Assembly: GCA_019638395.1 (NCBI GenBank)
Contig: JAHBTX010000003.1
Location: 124,001-188,000, forward strand
Direction: 5' to 3'
Source: Cyclobacteriaceae bacterium
GTDB lineage: Bacteria; Bacteroidota; Bacteroidia; Cytophagales; Cyclobacteriaceae
Length of the DNA stretch: 64,000 nucleotides
The stretch's first letter is position 1, and every line of letters begins with the position of its first letter. Below the pieces are notes generated by a model. It saw only the letters and a program-made list of their open reading frames with translations, was not told the origin of the DNA and searched no databases. A program made the position numbers and the translations under genes. Positions 9,793 through 20,508 of the stretch are shown one piece after another.

Positions 9793-12700
9793 TCATCGCT
9801 TCAGTACCAAAAAACCATGCTGTGTTTTTCCGGTTGACTTAAATAAGATTTTGTAGAAATAGGTTCCTGAAGGCAATTCATTTCCATTGTTGTTTATACC
9901 ACGAAATGCATTGGCTTCGGTATAATTCTCAACCTCAAAAACTTTGCTGCCCCACCGGTTGTAAATGGTTACGGTATTTTCCGGTTCAACTGCGCTGAGG
10001 TTGGTTACTTCAAAAAAATCGTTTTTGCCATCGTTGTTAGGTGATACAGCGTTGTAAATTTCAATGCCCTCATGCACGGTAATTGTAAAAACCTGTTCAG
10101 CACACAAGCCATTGGTATCGCATGCGCCAATCGTTATAAATTCCGAGCCCGTAAAATTAATACCCGAATAATTTATAGTAAGTATTCCGCTCGAACTAAT
10201 AGTTGCAATTGCACCACTAGGTGGTGGTACAAGAATCTGAAGCGAGGTGATATTCAAGCTACCGTTGGTAACAGTAATAATTGGAATCAGATCAAGTGTA
10301 ATACTTTGTCCGGATTGGGTGGCTAATACCTGTGGAGTAATTACAGGCGGTGTGCCATTACAATTAGTAATGGTTGCTTCCACCGGAGTTGGAGTACTTT
10401 CGCAGGTACCGTTCGTAATTGTTACTAAAAATTCTGTTGTTTCCGTAAGGGGTGGAGTTGTGTAGGTACTATTTGTTTGACCGGGAATCAATTGAATCTC
10501 AAAGGTTGGATTTCCGTATGGATCTTCATCTTCTACCATAACATACCACCGGTATTGGCCGTTGGAGCCGCCTGAAGCAGTTAGGGTAAGGCTTGCACCT
10601 GCACAGCCGCCAGCACCTGTAGCACCTGGTGCTGCAGGTGATGGTGCAACCGCCAACACCATGTTGTTGCTGATAACGCTTCCGCACCCATTGCTTACGC
10701 GGCAACTATACGTTCCGGCATCGGCTGAAGTTACAACCAGAAAAGTAAGGTTTGCGGTAGTTCTACCTGGCATATCTACACCATCTTTGCGCCATTGATA
10801 CGCCAATGGTGCACTACCTGATGCAGTAATACCAAAGCTAAACGCCTGGCCGGTACAAACCGAAGCTGATGACGACTGCGAAGTAATAGCCGGGCAACCA
10901 GCTGCAACTGTTGTGTTGATTAATGACCCAACATAATCTTCGTACAAGTTGTTGGAGGTGGCAAGTATATCCATGCGGCCATCTTTGTTTAGGTCATGAA
11001 GCACAAACCGATTTCCCCCTGAATAATCTTTGTCGATAAGAATTGAGTTGGAGATACCACCGGCTGTTCCTCTAAACACCACCAACTGCCCCGGACTGGA
11101 ACTACTCATGTTTTGCGAACCAACTACCAAATCTTTTATTCCATCACCATTCATATCTTCATAACCATATGGAAATCCACCTAACGAAACAGACATGGCT
11201 GTGCCGGTAAAATTTCCGGAGCCGTTATTGATAAAATAATCATCACCGCTGCTATTGTTTGAGAATGCAATTACATCGGGGTGAGTATCGTTATTGATAT
11301 CTTCAATTAAAAAGAAACTACCTCGGTGAATGTACTGCGTTGTACTTTCTGTAAAACCACCGGAGCCATTTCCAGTAAAGAGAACCATCCGGTTTATGTT
11401 ATTGAAATCAGCTATTATATCCTGATTGCCATCGCCTGTAAAATCAGCAGCTTTTATTTCTGAAATGTTTTGTGATGTTGCAATGGTGGTGGGTGTATTA
11501 AATCCTGTTCCGGTTCCGGTAAGAATGCTGATGATGTTGTTGGTGAAACCAGAAACGGCCAGGTCGGCAAAGGTATCGTTATTGAAATCGGCTATGGTTA
11601 ACCGGCTTCCCGCCATGGCCGTAACCGGAATGTTTGTCAATAAACTGAAGGTACCGTTGCCGGCACCGGTTAATACAGTTAGCGAAGCTCCATTCCAGTT
11701 TAGCGTAACTAAATCAAGATGGCCGTCTTTGTTGTAATCGAACGTTAACACATGCTGGGGTAGTGCACCCGTTGCATAATTGGTAGGAGTCTTGGTAAAA
11801 CGACCATTGCCTTGTCCTAAATAAATGGTAACAATATTGCTGGCATGTGTTAATGCGAAATCAATTTCACCATCTTCATTAAAATCACCCTTAACAATAT
11901 CGCGTGGATCTGTTATAGTAGGATATTTAACGGGTGCATTGGTGAAGTACCCGGTTCCATCGCCCAACAATACATCGGCTACGGGTACGCCCCCCCAGGC
12001 TCCAATGCTCACAACATCCGGGTTGCCATCGTTGTTTACATCGGCTACTTCTATTCCATTGGCATAACCTCTTATCTCAAATTTTGCAAGCAGTGTAAAG
12101 GTGCCGCTGCCATCGCCTAACAAAATTCTCATGTTGGGTGTGTTTTGATTATTATCGTTAGCGATGATATCCGGATGTGAATCGTTGTTGAGATCGGCCA
12201 CAGAATAAACGCTTCCGGTTTGGCTTAGTATAATTCGGGGTGCGAAATTGCCACTCCCATCATTCAATGTATAACCACTGGCAGCCAGTATATCCATATC
12301 GCCATCACCATCTAAGTCGGCAGAAATAACGGGATTACCGGAAATGCCAAATGAAGTAATGGTTGACCCAAGTGTGTAGGCAGTACCGCTTCCGTTTCCA
12401 AACCAAACCTGCACGGTGTTGCCAACATATACTGCAAAATCCGGGTTGGCATCGTTGTTGAAATCGGCAATGGTAATATCCCACACATTTGGAATGGTAA
12501 TGATAGTAGGCGTTGAAAAATTCCCTAACCCATTGCCCAGATATACATAAACATCGCTTGGGGTTCCTCTATTGGTTACCAGCACATCTAAGTTTCCGTC
12601 CTTATTCATATCGCCTACAGCAATGCCTTGTGGCGTATTGCCGGCATTAAAAAATACAGGCGCTGCCAGGTTACCGGCTCCATCACCCAACAAAAGTGAA

Positions 12701-13071
12701 AACGCATTAGTGTTTTCCTGACTTATGGTTACCACATCCAGATTACCATCTTCATTAAAATCTCCAACAGCAACTCCGAGTGTGTTTTGCCTGGAGGCGA
12801 AGTATCGTTTATTGGAACCTGTAAATGTTCCACTACCGGAATTGAGTAAAATAGCTACCTGCTGGTTTGCCAAACTGTTAAAATTTACACCCACAAAATC
12901 CATTCGTCCATCGTTGTTGAAATCACCTTTGGCCAACTTCTGGGGTGTAGCGGGCATGCTAATAAGAGGAGTTGCCTGAAAAGTAACCTGGGCTTCTATT
13001 CGCATGGAGCAAATCAATGCCAGTATAAAAACCCTGATGGTAGTTGCCGGAGTATCAGTTAAAAGATTCAT
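9793..13071 (-). CDS. T9SS type-B secreted FG-GAP/VCBS-repeat protein with Ig-like domains
   Basis: 1092 residues. A signal peptide at about 1-28 ends IEAQ. Residues of about 30-700 consist of FG-GAP/VCBS repeats, recognisable by recurring calcium-binding motifs such as DFNNDGRMDFV, DMNKDGNLDV and DLDGDGDMDIL, which should fold as integrin-type propellers. An Ig-like domain (about 720-805, with YQWRKDG and CRVSNGCG), a second Ig-like module with QYRWYV, and a cadherin-like module follow. The last 90 residues are the gliding-motility-type sorting domain: YNAVSPNNDGKNDFF, YNRWGSKVFEVENY, LPSGTYFYKI and final LVLKR. It is therefore predicted to cross the outer membrane by T9SS and sit on the surface. 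It lies just downstream of a NarL-type regulator gene, with a palindrome in between. Confidence 0.9.
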   Translation of the reverse strand: MNLLTDTPATTIRVFILALICSMRIEAQVTFQATPLISMPATPQKLAKGDFNNDGRMDFVGVNFNSLANQQVAILLNSGSGTFTGSNKRYFASRQNTLGVAVGDFNEDGNLDVVTISQENTNAFSLLLGDGAGNLAAPVFFNAGNTPQGIAVGDMNKDGNLDVLVTNRGTPSDVYVYLGNGLGNFSTPTIITIPNVWDITIADFNNDANPDFAVYVGNTVQVWFGNGSGTAYTLGSTITSFGISGNPVISADLDGDGDMDILAASGYTLNDGSGNFAPRIILSQTGSVYSVADLNNDSHPDIIANDNNQNTPNMRILLGDGSGTFTLLAKFEIRGYANGIEVADVNNDGNPDVVSIGAWGGVPVADVLLGDGTGYFTNAPVKYPTITDPRDIVKGDFNEDGEIDFALTHASNIVTIYLGQGNGRFTKTPTNYATGALPQHVLTFDYNKDGHLDLVTLNWNGASLTVLTGAGNGTFSLLTNIPVTAMAGSRLTIADFNNDTFADLAVSGFTNNIISILTGTGTGFNTPTTIATSQNISEIKAADFTGDGNQDIIADFNNINRMVLFTGNGSGGFTESTTQYIHRGSFFLIEDINNDTHPDVIAFSNNSSGDDYFINNGSGNFTGTAMSVSLGGFPYGYEDMNGDGIKDLVVGSQNMSSSSPGQLVVFRGTAGGISNSILIDKDYSGGNRFVLHDLNKDGRMDILATSNNLYEDYVGSLINTTVAAGCPAITSQSSSASVCTGQAFSFGITASGSAPLAYQWRKDGVDMPGRTTANLTFLVVTSADAGTYSCRVSNGCGSVISNNMVLAVAPSPAAPGATGAGGCAGASLTLTASGGSNGQYRWYVMVEDEDPYGNPTFEIQLIPGQTNSTYTTPPLTETTEFLVTITNGTCESTPTPVEATITNCNGTPPVITPQVLATQSGQSITLDLIPIITVTNGSLNITSLQILVPPPSGAIATISSSGILTINYSGINFTGSEFITIGACDTNGLCAEQVFTITVHEGIEIYNAVSPNNDGKNDFFEVTNLSAVEPENTVTIYNRWGSKVFEVENYTEANAFRGINNNGNELPSGTYFYKILFKSTGKTQHGFLVLKR

Positions 13072-13132
13072 ACTAATTGATATCGAGATGGTGTTAACTT
13101 CCTATCAAAAGTGCACGGAATTTTAAACCGAT

Positions 13133-13156
13133 GGTATTACATAAATAGGTAATACC
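13133..13156. promoter_or_regulatory. Palindrome upstream of the 9.8-13.1 kb surface-protein gene
   Basis: GGTATTAC and GTAATACC form a perfect 8-bp inverted repeat with an 8-bp spacer. It lies 62-85 bp upstream of the start codon at 13071 and directly after the stop of the response-regulator gene. Size and position suit an operator or activator site. The sequence differs from the TCACAT/ATGTGA palindrome upstream of other surface genes. Regulator unknown. Confidence 0.45.
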
Positions 13157-13158
13157 CA

Positions 13159-13785
13159 TTACACTAAACGCTCCCGAATAGCTTTGCTTACGGCTTCGGT
13201 CTGGGAATGGACGTGTAACTTTTCGTAAATTTTTTTGATGTGTGCCCGAACAGTATCAACTGTAATGGCAAACTCTGCAGCCATTAGTTTATAGCTGTTT
13301 CCCTTACTGAGAGAAGTAAGAATTTCGTTTTCGCGGGTAGTGAGGTGATACGGATTAGCTGAAGGTTTTTGCATGGCTGCAATTACCATAAAAGCAATAG
13401 TGGGCGACATGGGTGCACCACCGTTTAATACTTCATCAATAGATTCAAATAATTTGGTGGACAGATGTTTTTTGAGCAAGTAACCAGAGGCTCCGGCCCG
13501 TAGTGCATCAAATACGTGCTGCGTATCGTCAAAAACGGTAAGCATTAAAATTGGAATTTTACTTCCTGTAGCACGAATGCGGATTACGGCTTCAATACCA
13601 TTGCGCCCCGGCATATCTATATCCATTAAGATAATATCCGGATGTAGTTCGGCAATCTGAGTTTCAGCATGCAATACATTTTCGAAGGCGGCCGCAACCA
13701 CAAACCGTGGGTCGAGCCGGAGCATGCTGCTGATACTTTCGCGCAACAGGGTGTTATCTTCGTATATAAGTACCGATACTGCCAT
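13159..13785 (-). CDS. NarL/LuxR-family response regulator
   Basis: 208 residues. The receiver domain (1-120) has the phospho-acceptor Asp55 in ILMDIDMPG, the switch Thr in MLTVFDD and the conserved Lys in GYLLKKH. The C-terminal GerE/LuxR helix-turn-helix (about 145-205) carries LTTRENEILTSLSKG and ITVDTVRAHIKKIYEKLHV. It should bind DNA when phosphorylated by the TPR kinase encoded 47 bp upstream on the same strand. It is a close paralogue of the regulator at 40844-41470: identical length and near-identical HTH (VDTVRAHIKKIYEKL against IDTVRTHIKKIYEKL). The surface-protein gene just downstream is a plausible target. Confidence 0.93.
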   Translation of the reverse strand: MAVSVLIYEDNTLLRESISSMLRLDPRFVVAAAFENVLHAETQIAELHPDIILMDIDMPGRNGIEAVIRIRATGSKIPILMLTVFDDTQHVFDALRAGASGYLLKKHLSTKLFESIDEVLNGGAPMSPTIAFMVIAAMQKPSANPYHLTTRENEILTSLSKGNSYKLMAAEFAITVDTVRAHIKKIYEKLHVHSQTEAVSKAIRERLV

Positions 13786-13832
13786 TTAAAAGACAAAATA
13801 AAAATTATTCAATCGTAAGGGCTATACCCCAA

Positions 13833-15842
13833 TCATGTAATAGGCAATTCTACCATAATGGTTGTGCCTAACCCTTTTTCGCTTTTTAATAAGAATTTGG
13901 CCTGCAGATCGTGCGCCCGTACTTCCATGTTGCGAAGCCCGTTTCCGTTTAATGTTAGCTGGCTATCAAACCCAATTCCGTTGTCGGTAATCGACATGGT
14001 AATGATTTTATGATTTTGCCTAAAAGTGATTGTAACTGCTGTTGCGCCACTGTATTTAGCAGCATTGTTAATGGCTTCTTTAAAAATCAGGAAGAGGTTT
14101 TTTCTTTGTTTTGCATGCAGCGTAGTGCCTGATTCAACTCCGGTTTCTAAAAACCTATACTGCATGTTCAGTGGTTCCAGAATTTCGGCTGCAAACACTT
14201 TCATCTTTACCAATACTTTTTCAAGAGAATCGTTGGCGGGATTAATCGACCACACAATATCGCTCATGCTTTCCATTGTTTTGGATGACTGATCGGCAAT
14301 GCGGCTTAGTTGTGTATTGTTGCCTGACGGATTTTCATTCATCGCCAGTTTGCTGATAATATTAATGGTAGAAAGTGTTGAGCCGATATCATCGTGCAAA
14401 TCGCGGGCAATTTCATTTCGAACCGCTTCAATCTCAGCCATTCTTTTGGCGCGTGCGGTAGTTCTGTACCGGTTGATTAACAAAACACCGATTACCAGTG
14501 TGAGTACCAAAGCAGTAAAGGCCCCTGTTTGTATGGCTTGCTGCCTGCGTGCATCCAACAAAATCAACTCATTATTTTTTTGAAGTAAATCAATCTGGGC
14601 TTGTTTTTTTTCCAATTCGTAACGGGCTTGTGTTTCTTCCATCAGCGCACGATTCTCAGCTTGCGTTAGGCTGTCTTTCAATTCAACGAATTGTTGCGTT
14701 ACACTTAATGCTTTTTTATAGTCGCCTATGGCTTCGTAGGTTGCGCTGATGGCCTGATACGTATCCATTAATAAATAAGCATTATTCAAGCCCTTGGCTG
14801 CTATGCGCGCTGAATCCAAATAGAGTAGTGCTGCATTATTATTTTTCAGCACATAGTTTGCCTGGCCAATGGCAGAGTAGGCATAGGCAATTATTGCTTT
14901 GTTAGAAATTTTGCGAGCAAGTGTTAATGATTCAGTGTAATTTTTTAAGGCAGCAGCATGTTGTTCTTTATCAAAATAAATGTTGCCTACATTTTGCAGT
15001 AGTTCGGCCGCGCTGCGTACATCCCCCAATTGGAGATAAAGTTTTTGGGCTTGTTCATATTCCAGCAGCGCGCTATCGTATTTTTTTTGCTGGCGATAAA
15101 TGCGACCCAGCAATTTGTGCGCATACCCGATTTGAGGAACCAGCGACTCCTGTTTGGCAAGCTTCATACTTTGCGAGGCATAATTTAGGGCCTTGTTGTA
15201 ATTACCTAACCGATACTCAATGTTGCCAATGTTGGATAAGGCTAAGCATTGCCCATAGGTATCCTGCAAGGGGTTTTCGTATAGTTTTGCTGCCTTGATA
15301 AAATAATCTAACGCTTGTTGATAATTACTTTCTTCCAAATAAACATTTCCGTAATTATTATAGATACCGGCTTCAACCCGATAGTTATTAACAGATTGTG
15401 CAAGTGCTAAGCCTTTATCGAGATAGTAGCGTGCTGAATCCATATTGGACTTGCGCATGAAAGAATGTCCTAACCCGGAATACACTTTCGCTTGCGCTGA
15501 AATATTTTGTAGGTTCGATGCCGCCACTTCAGCTATTTGAAAGTAAAGGATAGCTGAATCGTAATATGCCTGACCCTGAAGGGCACTGGCCAGTGAAAAA
15601 GAAGTTTCAAAAACGCCTCGATCGAACTTGATTCGGGTTGCAAGCGCTAATCCCGCTTGTGCAGCTTCGATAGATTGTTGCGGATTGGTTTTGGTGAGTT
15701 CATCGGCTAAAACACTAAACAGAATAGCTTTTGTAGTATCGGTTTTTGTGTTTTGAATAAGCACTTGCAGGCTATCCGCTTTCTGAGCAAAACCAATGGA
15801 GCATAACTGAAGTACAAATAAACTTGCGAGTAAATTTTTCAT
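13833..15842 (-). CDS. TPR-repeat sensor histidine kinase (HisKA_3 type)
   Basis: 669 residues. A signal peptide at 1-19 (LFVLQLCSIGFAQ) precedes a periplasmic array of tetratricopeptide repeats (about 20-390), with units such as YNNYGNVYLEESNYQQALDY. A coiled-coil (about 390-435) leads to one transmembrane helix (about 440-460, ALVLTLVIGVLLI). In the cytoplasm the HisKA_3 domain has phospho-acceptor His483 in ARDLHDDIGSTLS, followed by HATPase with FKEAINNAAKYS and ITDNGIGFD. It belongs to the class that phosphorylates NarL-type regulators, and the partner gene is directly downstream. A near twin of the same architecture is encoded at 41517-43520. The ligand is unknown; TPRs usually bind peptides or proteins. 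Confidence 0.93.
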   Translation of the reverse strand: MKNLLASLFVLQLCSIGFAQKADSLQVLIQNTKTDTTKAILFSVLADELTKTNPQQSIEAAQAGLALATRIKFDRGVFETSFSLASALQGQAYYDSAILYFQIAEVAASNLQNISAQAKVYSGLGHSFMRKSNMDSARYYLDKGLALAQSVNNYRVEAGIYNNYGNVYLEESNYQQALDYFIKAAKLYENPLQDTYGQCLALSNIGNIEYRLGNYNKALNYASQSMKLAKQESLVPQIGYAHKLLGRIYRQQKKYDSALLEYEQAQKLYLQLGDVRSAAELLQNVGNIYFDKEQHAAALKNYTESLTLARKISNKAIIAYAYSAIGQANYVLKNNNAALLYLDSARIAAKGLNNAYLLMDTYQAISATYEAIGDYKKALSVTQQFVELKDSLTQAENRALMEETQARYELEKKQAQIDLLQKNNELILLDARRQQAIQTGAFTALVLTLVIGVLLINRYRTTARAKRMAEIEAVRNEIARDLHDDIGSTLSTINIISKLAMNENPSGNNTQLSRIADQSSKTMESMSDIVWSINPANDSLEKVLVKMKVFAAEILEPLNMQYRFLETGVESGTTLHAKQRKNLFLIFKEAINNAAKYSGATAVTITFRQNHKIITMSITDNGIGFDSQLTLNGNGLRNMEVRAHDLQAKFLLKSEKGLGTTIMVELPIT

Positions 15843-15905
15843 GAAATTGAAATTTACCCAAGTGCAAGCGGATTTGCAATGTGGTAGCGTGAAGGATATT
15901 CATAC

Positions 15906-18900
15906 TTATCGCTTCAGCACCAAAAACCCATGTTGTGTTTTACCAGTTGATTTAAAAAAGATTTTGTAGAAGTAAGTTCCGGAAGGAAGTTCATTTCCAT
16001 TTTGGTTCAGGCCTCTGAAGGCATTGGCCTCCTCATAATTTTCAACTTCAAATACTTTGCTACCCCAGCGGTTGTAAATGGTTACCGTGTTTTCGGGTTC
16101 TAATGCTTCTATATTTTCAATTCTGAAGTAAGGGTTTTTATCATCGCCATTGGGTGATACAGCATTGAAGATTTCAAGTTCGCCTGATACCTCGATAGAC
16201 AAAATTTGTGTAGTACATTCCCCAAGATCATCGCATACGCTGATAGAGACTTGATCATTTCCGGTAAAAGTTATTCCTCCATAATTGAGCACTAATTGAT
16301 TGGCACCATTTATAGAAGCGCTTGCACCTTGGGTTGAAGTAGACGAAGTGAGTTGGAGCGTGGAGAGATCAAGATTGTTATCCGGATCGGAGAGTAGTGG
16401 AATTAAATCGATGGTTACAATACCCCCAACATTAACGGCCAATGTGCTGGCAACAATAACCGGAGGTTGATTGGTAGTTGTTGTTACAGTAAAATTACTT
16501 GCGCTAGTGGCTGTGTTTCCTGCAACAGTAACGGTGATCGTTCCCGTTGTTGCTCCAACAGGGACAGACGTAGTGATGGAAGTTGCTGTACTTGCTGTAA
16601 CAGTCGCTGCTGTTCCATTAAAAGCGACAAGGTTATTTGCTGGCGTTGTGTTAAAATTTGTTCCGGTTATGGTAACGGTTGTGCCGATGGGGCCTGAGGT
16701 TGGTGTGAAGGATATAATGGTAGGAGGTAGAATAGTGACTGTAAAATTAGTTGTACTGGTTGCCATATTTCCAGCCACGCTTACAGTTATCGGGCCTGAT
16801 GTTGCTCCAGTAGGTACAGTAACGGTAATGTTAGTGGTTGTGCTCGCTATAACTGTTGCGGTTGTGCCGTTGAATTGAACAATGTTATCAGCAGGGATAG
16901 CACTAAAATTTGTTCCAGTGATGGTAACAGTTATACCAACCGAGCCGGATGCAGGTGTAAAGGAGGTAATGGTGGGTATTGGTAATGAAATTTTGTTTTC
17001 AAACACCATCAACGCATTTACCGGAGCAACGGCACCACCGGAAGCAACAATTAAAATATCGGGCTTTTGATCGGAGTTAATATCCGCAATGCTCAATGCT
17101 TGTGGATTTCGCCCGAGTGCGTAATTGACAGGTGTTGCAAAACTAACTGTTCCAGATGTGCTGGTGTTTTTAAAAACACTAAAAGTACCAGGCCCTGGAT
17201 TAGGTTGATGAATAACAACAACTTCAGCTTTGCCATCACCATCTAAATCCTGTGACGCGATACTGTAGCCTTTGTTCAGGCATGTCACATCAACGGCTGC
17301 TGCAAAACTTATGGTGCCAACACTTCCGGTATTTCGGTAAATGGAAATGAAAGCGCTATTGAAATACGTAACGGCCAAATCAGTTTTTCCATCACCATCA
17401 AAATCACTCGCAGTAATGTTGTATGGCTGAAGGCCAGTAACAGCGTTGTGTCCGACAAGTGAAAACGAAGCTGCGGTAATCGGTCCTTTAACTTGCTCGT
17501 TACGATAAATGGTAATGGAATTGGCAACCGTATTCGTAGCAATGAGATCATCGTAACCATCGCCATCAAAATCAGCCGCTGCAATTCCTCCTGCACCATT
17601 CACTTTGGCAAGACCGACAACCGCTTCACTGAATTGTGAAAAATTTCCAATGGGCATATAGGTACCCTTGGAACTCTGGTTGCTGTGTACCCTAATCAAT
17701 GCTGTCCCATCCGTTAGGGCAAAATCAGTCTTTCCGTCTTTATTAAAATCAGAGGTTGCTGCATAATTGAAACCGGTAGGACGTGTAGTTACTCCCGTTG
17801 CAAATGAAATAGAACTGGCGGATGTGTTTTGAAATAAATTAAAGCCACTGTTCAAATCGACTTTACCATCACCGTCAATATCTAATGCTTTTAGGTTGTT
17901 ACCTGAAGAAATAGTTGTGCTTTCTACCGTAAGCGAAGCTGCCGTGATAGGTTGGCCTGCTGTGACATGGGTGTTTTTGAAAATTCTTCCTGTGCTAAAA
18001 TTGTCAACAGCCAATACCTCTACCTTACCATCGTCATCGAGGTCGGCAACATCAATGGCATCACGCACGTTGGTTGATAACGCAAAGTTAATGCTGGGCC
18101 CGAAGGATGAAGTGTTGATAACACGATCAGTAGGGAATGTTAAATTGAAGTGTGAACTAAATGCGGTAAGTCCATGATTCGAGATGGCGAACTTTCCGCT
18201 CATGGCACCAGATGGAACCTCTGTAGTGGTTGATGTATTGGTTGAACTGTTTACAACGGAATTAATTTTATCTAGTCGAATGGTTGGTGATACGTTTCCG
18301 GTAAACATAAAATCACCCGTTAGGGTAACGTTGGTGGATGTATTGCCTGAAGAAGGGGAGATGCTATTGATGACCGGGGCCGGGAAACTTTCATTGTGAA
18401 AAATATAAATTCCTTTTGCCGATGCTGGTATATTGTAGTTTGTATGGCTCAGCATCACCTCGGGTTTATTGTCGCCATCCAAATCAGCAATAAACGGAGC
18501 GGAAGGGTATATGCGAGTTGTAGCACCTACACTGGCCTGAAACAATGTACTGTTGGTAAACGAAGCCGCACTCAGTGCTGTTCCTCCTCTGTTTTGAAAT
18601 ATGGCCATGTCTATATCTCCCGTTGCCAGCACATCGGGTTTGCCATCGCCATTGATATCACTCACAGCAATATGATAGGTGTTAGAAGCCAAATGAGGCA
18701 CTTGAAAGGGAGTTTCAAAGGAAGCAGCACTCAACACACCACCGGAATAAATATTCCTTGAAAAGTAAACTTGCGCACCGCCCCCCCATATCAAATCTGC
18801 TTTGTTATCGGCATCGAGATCTGCAACAGCAAAATTTGTGATAGATGTACCTGTTATGGTGATAGGTGTGTTGAACGAGATGGTGCCCGGTACAGAAGTG

Positions 18901-20474
18901 TTTTCATGAATTTCAAATACACCTCTGGTAGCAATAAGTTCGGGTTTACCGTCACCGTTCAAATCACCTACACTCAAATCGTTGCGCCCATTATTGGGTC
19001 CTATGTACTGCGCATACGCAAAAAGAATATTGCCCGGAGTACTCAAATTCTGGTTCAGCCAAATTCCACCGGGCGATGTTCCGGTAGTGTGGGCGAAATC
19101 AATTCTTCCATCACCATCAAAATCGGCCGAAGTGGTTCGCAGTTGTGATGAGTAATAACCATAAGAAAAAAACTCCGGGCCCGCGAACGATAATGATCCT
19201 GCTGTGCTCGTGTTTCTATACACCACTAAGTAGCCGCCTGTGGGTACGTTGGCGGCTATAGTTATAATATCCAGTCGCCCGTCTGAGTCAACATCGGTAA
19301 CCGTGATCTCGCCCATGCCGGTGGGTGTTCCTCCTGGAAGTGGGATGGTAGCCACAGACAATGAAACAGGCGTTGCGAAAGAAGAAACACCCACTGTGCC
19401 ACCAGTACCTAAATTGCGAAACACATAAATGGTTTGCGTGCCGCGTTCGGAGCCGACCAAATCTACCCATCCATCGCCATCCATATCGCCTGCACCCATA
19501 GTGCCCCCTTGGCTGCTGGTGTTATTTGATATCTCCGTTCCGTTTTGCACAACCGTATTCAAGCCCCGCGAGAGCGAGGCCGGAATAATTTCCCCACCAA
19601 AATCTTTATTGTTATCAAACAGCGGGTTAAAACTCTGCCTTGTTTTGGTGAGTACTCCACTGGTGAGGTTAATAACGGTAATGGGGCCGTGTTGCGCTCC
19701 GGCCGGTATTGTTACAACTAATTGCGTAGCTGTGCCGCTAACGATGGTAGCTTTGGTAGTTCCGAAGAAAACTGCGTTCTGAGCAGCAGTCGCACCAAAA
19801 TTATTTCCGTTAATAGTTACACTTGCTCCGGGTATTCCACTGAGTAGTGAAAATGAAGTTACAACAGGAGCGGGATCTAATATTTTTTGTTCAAGGATAA
19901 CATTATCAATACCCACTACATTGGCGGCATTGGTAATGTACGTGCCGCGAATTTCTATGGTAGCAATATTTGACAGTGCCCGGATGATATCCGTTTTAGT
20001 AGCCAATGCACCACCAGTACCACCCACCCTCCAGCCAGCAGTTTCATCTAACTTGATTGTATACGATGACCAAGCCGGAGCCACAGCTGGTTTTACAACA
20101 AGTGAGAAAACAATATAAAAACCTGGTGCGCCAATGCGAACATCGCCCTGAACAGATGAAAATGTGCCGGCTAAAGCTTGTTGCAAATCAAAACTAAAAT
20201 TCATGCCGTACGATCGTAATGCTTTTTGGCCTAAAAACTTGGCAGGTGCAAACCAACCTTGCGAAGTAGCGGTTGAATTGGATGAGTAGGGAACAGTGGC
20301 GACATACCCACCTGGGTTTCCATTGCTGGCATTGTGGTTAACAGTAACGGGAGAGCCGTTATTCAAAAACGTCCACCCATCAGCATCCGTATCAAACGTA
20401 CTGGTGATTTGGGCGGTAGTGGAATTACTCAGAAATAAACCACAGGCAAAAAGAAAATAGAAAGGAATTTTCAT
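15906..20474 (-). CDS. Giant T9SS type-B surface protein: laminin-B-like, IPT/TIG and FG-GAP domains
   Basis: 1522 residues from the ATG at 20474; the frame is open to 20489, but the ATG at 20474 starts a clean signal peptide (KIPFYFLFACGLFLS to TTAQ). Residues of about 22-205 resemble a laminin-B (laminin IV) domain: FDTDADGW, GNPGGYV, FLGQ, YGMNFSFDLQQ, DETAGWRV and IDNVIL. IPT/TIG domains at about 208-295, 705-790, 1175-1255 and 1258-1335 alternate with two FG-GAP/VCBS blocks (DMDGDGWVDLV and DFDGDGKTDLA type). A cadherin-like module and the gliding-type sorting domain (YNRWGSKVFEVENY to LVLKR) end the protein. It is predicted to be secreted by T9SS to the surface, probably for adhesion or matrix binding. 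Site 20509-20526 is a candidate operator. It closely resembles the next gene. Confidence 0.9.
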   Translation of the reverse strand: MKIPFYFLFACGLFLSNSTTAQITSTFDTDADGWTFLNNGSPVTVNHNASNGNPGGYVATVPYSSNSTATSQGWFAPAKFLGQKALRSYGMNFSFDLQQALAGTFSSVQGDVRIGAPGFYIVFSLVVKPAVAPAWSSYTIKLDETAGWRVGGTGGALATKTDIIRALSNIATIEIRGTYITNAANVVGIDNVILEQKILDPAPVVTSFSLLSGIPGASVTINGNNFGATAAQNAVFFGTTKATIVSGTATQLVVTIPAGAQHGPITVINLTSGVLTKTRQSFNPLFDNNKDFGGEIIPASLSRGLNTVVQNGTEISNNTSSQGGTMGAGDMDGDGWVDLVGSERGTQTIYVFRNLGTGGTVGVSSFATPVSLSVATIPLPGGTPTGMGEITVTDVDSDGRLDIITIAANVPTGGYLVVYRNTSTAGSLSFAGPEFFSYGYYSSQLRTTSADFDGDGRIDFAHTTGTSPGGIWLNQNLSTPGNILFAYAQYIGPNNGRNDLSVGDLNGDGKPELIATRGVFEIHENTSVPGTISFNTPITITGTSITNFAVADLDADNKADLIWGGGAQVYFSRNIYSGGVLSAASFETPFQVPHLASNTYHIAVSDINGDGKPDVLATGDIDMAIFQNRGGTALSAASFTNSTLFQASVGATTRIYPSAPFIADLDGDNKPEVMLSHTNYNIPASAKGIYIFHNESFPAPVINSISPSSGNTSTNVTLTGDFMFTGNVSPTIRLDKINSVVNSSTNTSTTTEVPSGAMSGKFAISNHGLTAFSSHFNLTFPTDRVINTSSFGPSINFALSTNVRDAIDVADLDDDGKVEVLAVDNFSTGRIFKNTHVTAGQPITAASLTVESTTISSGNNLKALDIDGDGKVDLNSGFNLFQNTSASSISFATGVTTRPTGFNYAATSDFNKDGKTDFALTDGTALIRVHSNQSSKGTYMPIGNFSQFSEAVVGLAKVNGAGGIAAADFDGDGYDDLIATNTVANSITIYRNEQVKGPITAASFSLVGHNAVTGLQPYNITASDFDGDGKTDLAVTYFNSAFISIYRNTGSVGTISFAAAVDVTCLNKGYSIASQDLDGDGKAEVVVIHQPNPGPGTFSVFKNTSTSGTVSFATPVNYALGRNPQALSIADINSDQKPDILIVASGGAVAPVNALMVFENKISLPIPTITSFTPASGSVGITVTITGTNFSAIPADNIVQFNGTTATVIASTTTNITVTVPTGATSGPITVSVAGNMATSTTNFTVTILPPTIISFTPTSGPIGTTVTITGTNFNTTPANNLVAFNGTAATVTASTATSITTSVPVGATTGTITVTVAGNTATSASNFTVTTTTNQPPVIVASTLAVNVGGIVTIDLIPLLSDPDNNLDLSTLQLTSSTSTQGASASINGANQLVLNYGGITFTGNDQVSISVCDDLGECTTQILSIEVSGELEIFNAVSPNGDDKNPYFRIENIEALEPENTVTIYNRWGSKVFEVENYEEANAFRGLNQNGNELPSGTYFYKIFFKSTGKTQHGFLVLKR

Positions 20475-20508
20475 GGCCTGAAAGTACACTTTCTCCTGTC
20501 GTAATCAG

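Noticed and set aside
16467-20118. Many open frames on the plus strand opposite the giant surface-protein genes
   Set aside because: They lie antisense to a clearly coding frame, have low-complexity Val/Ser/Thr/Cys compositions and no recognisable domains. They arise from the codon bias of the repeats.
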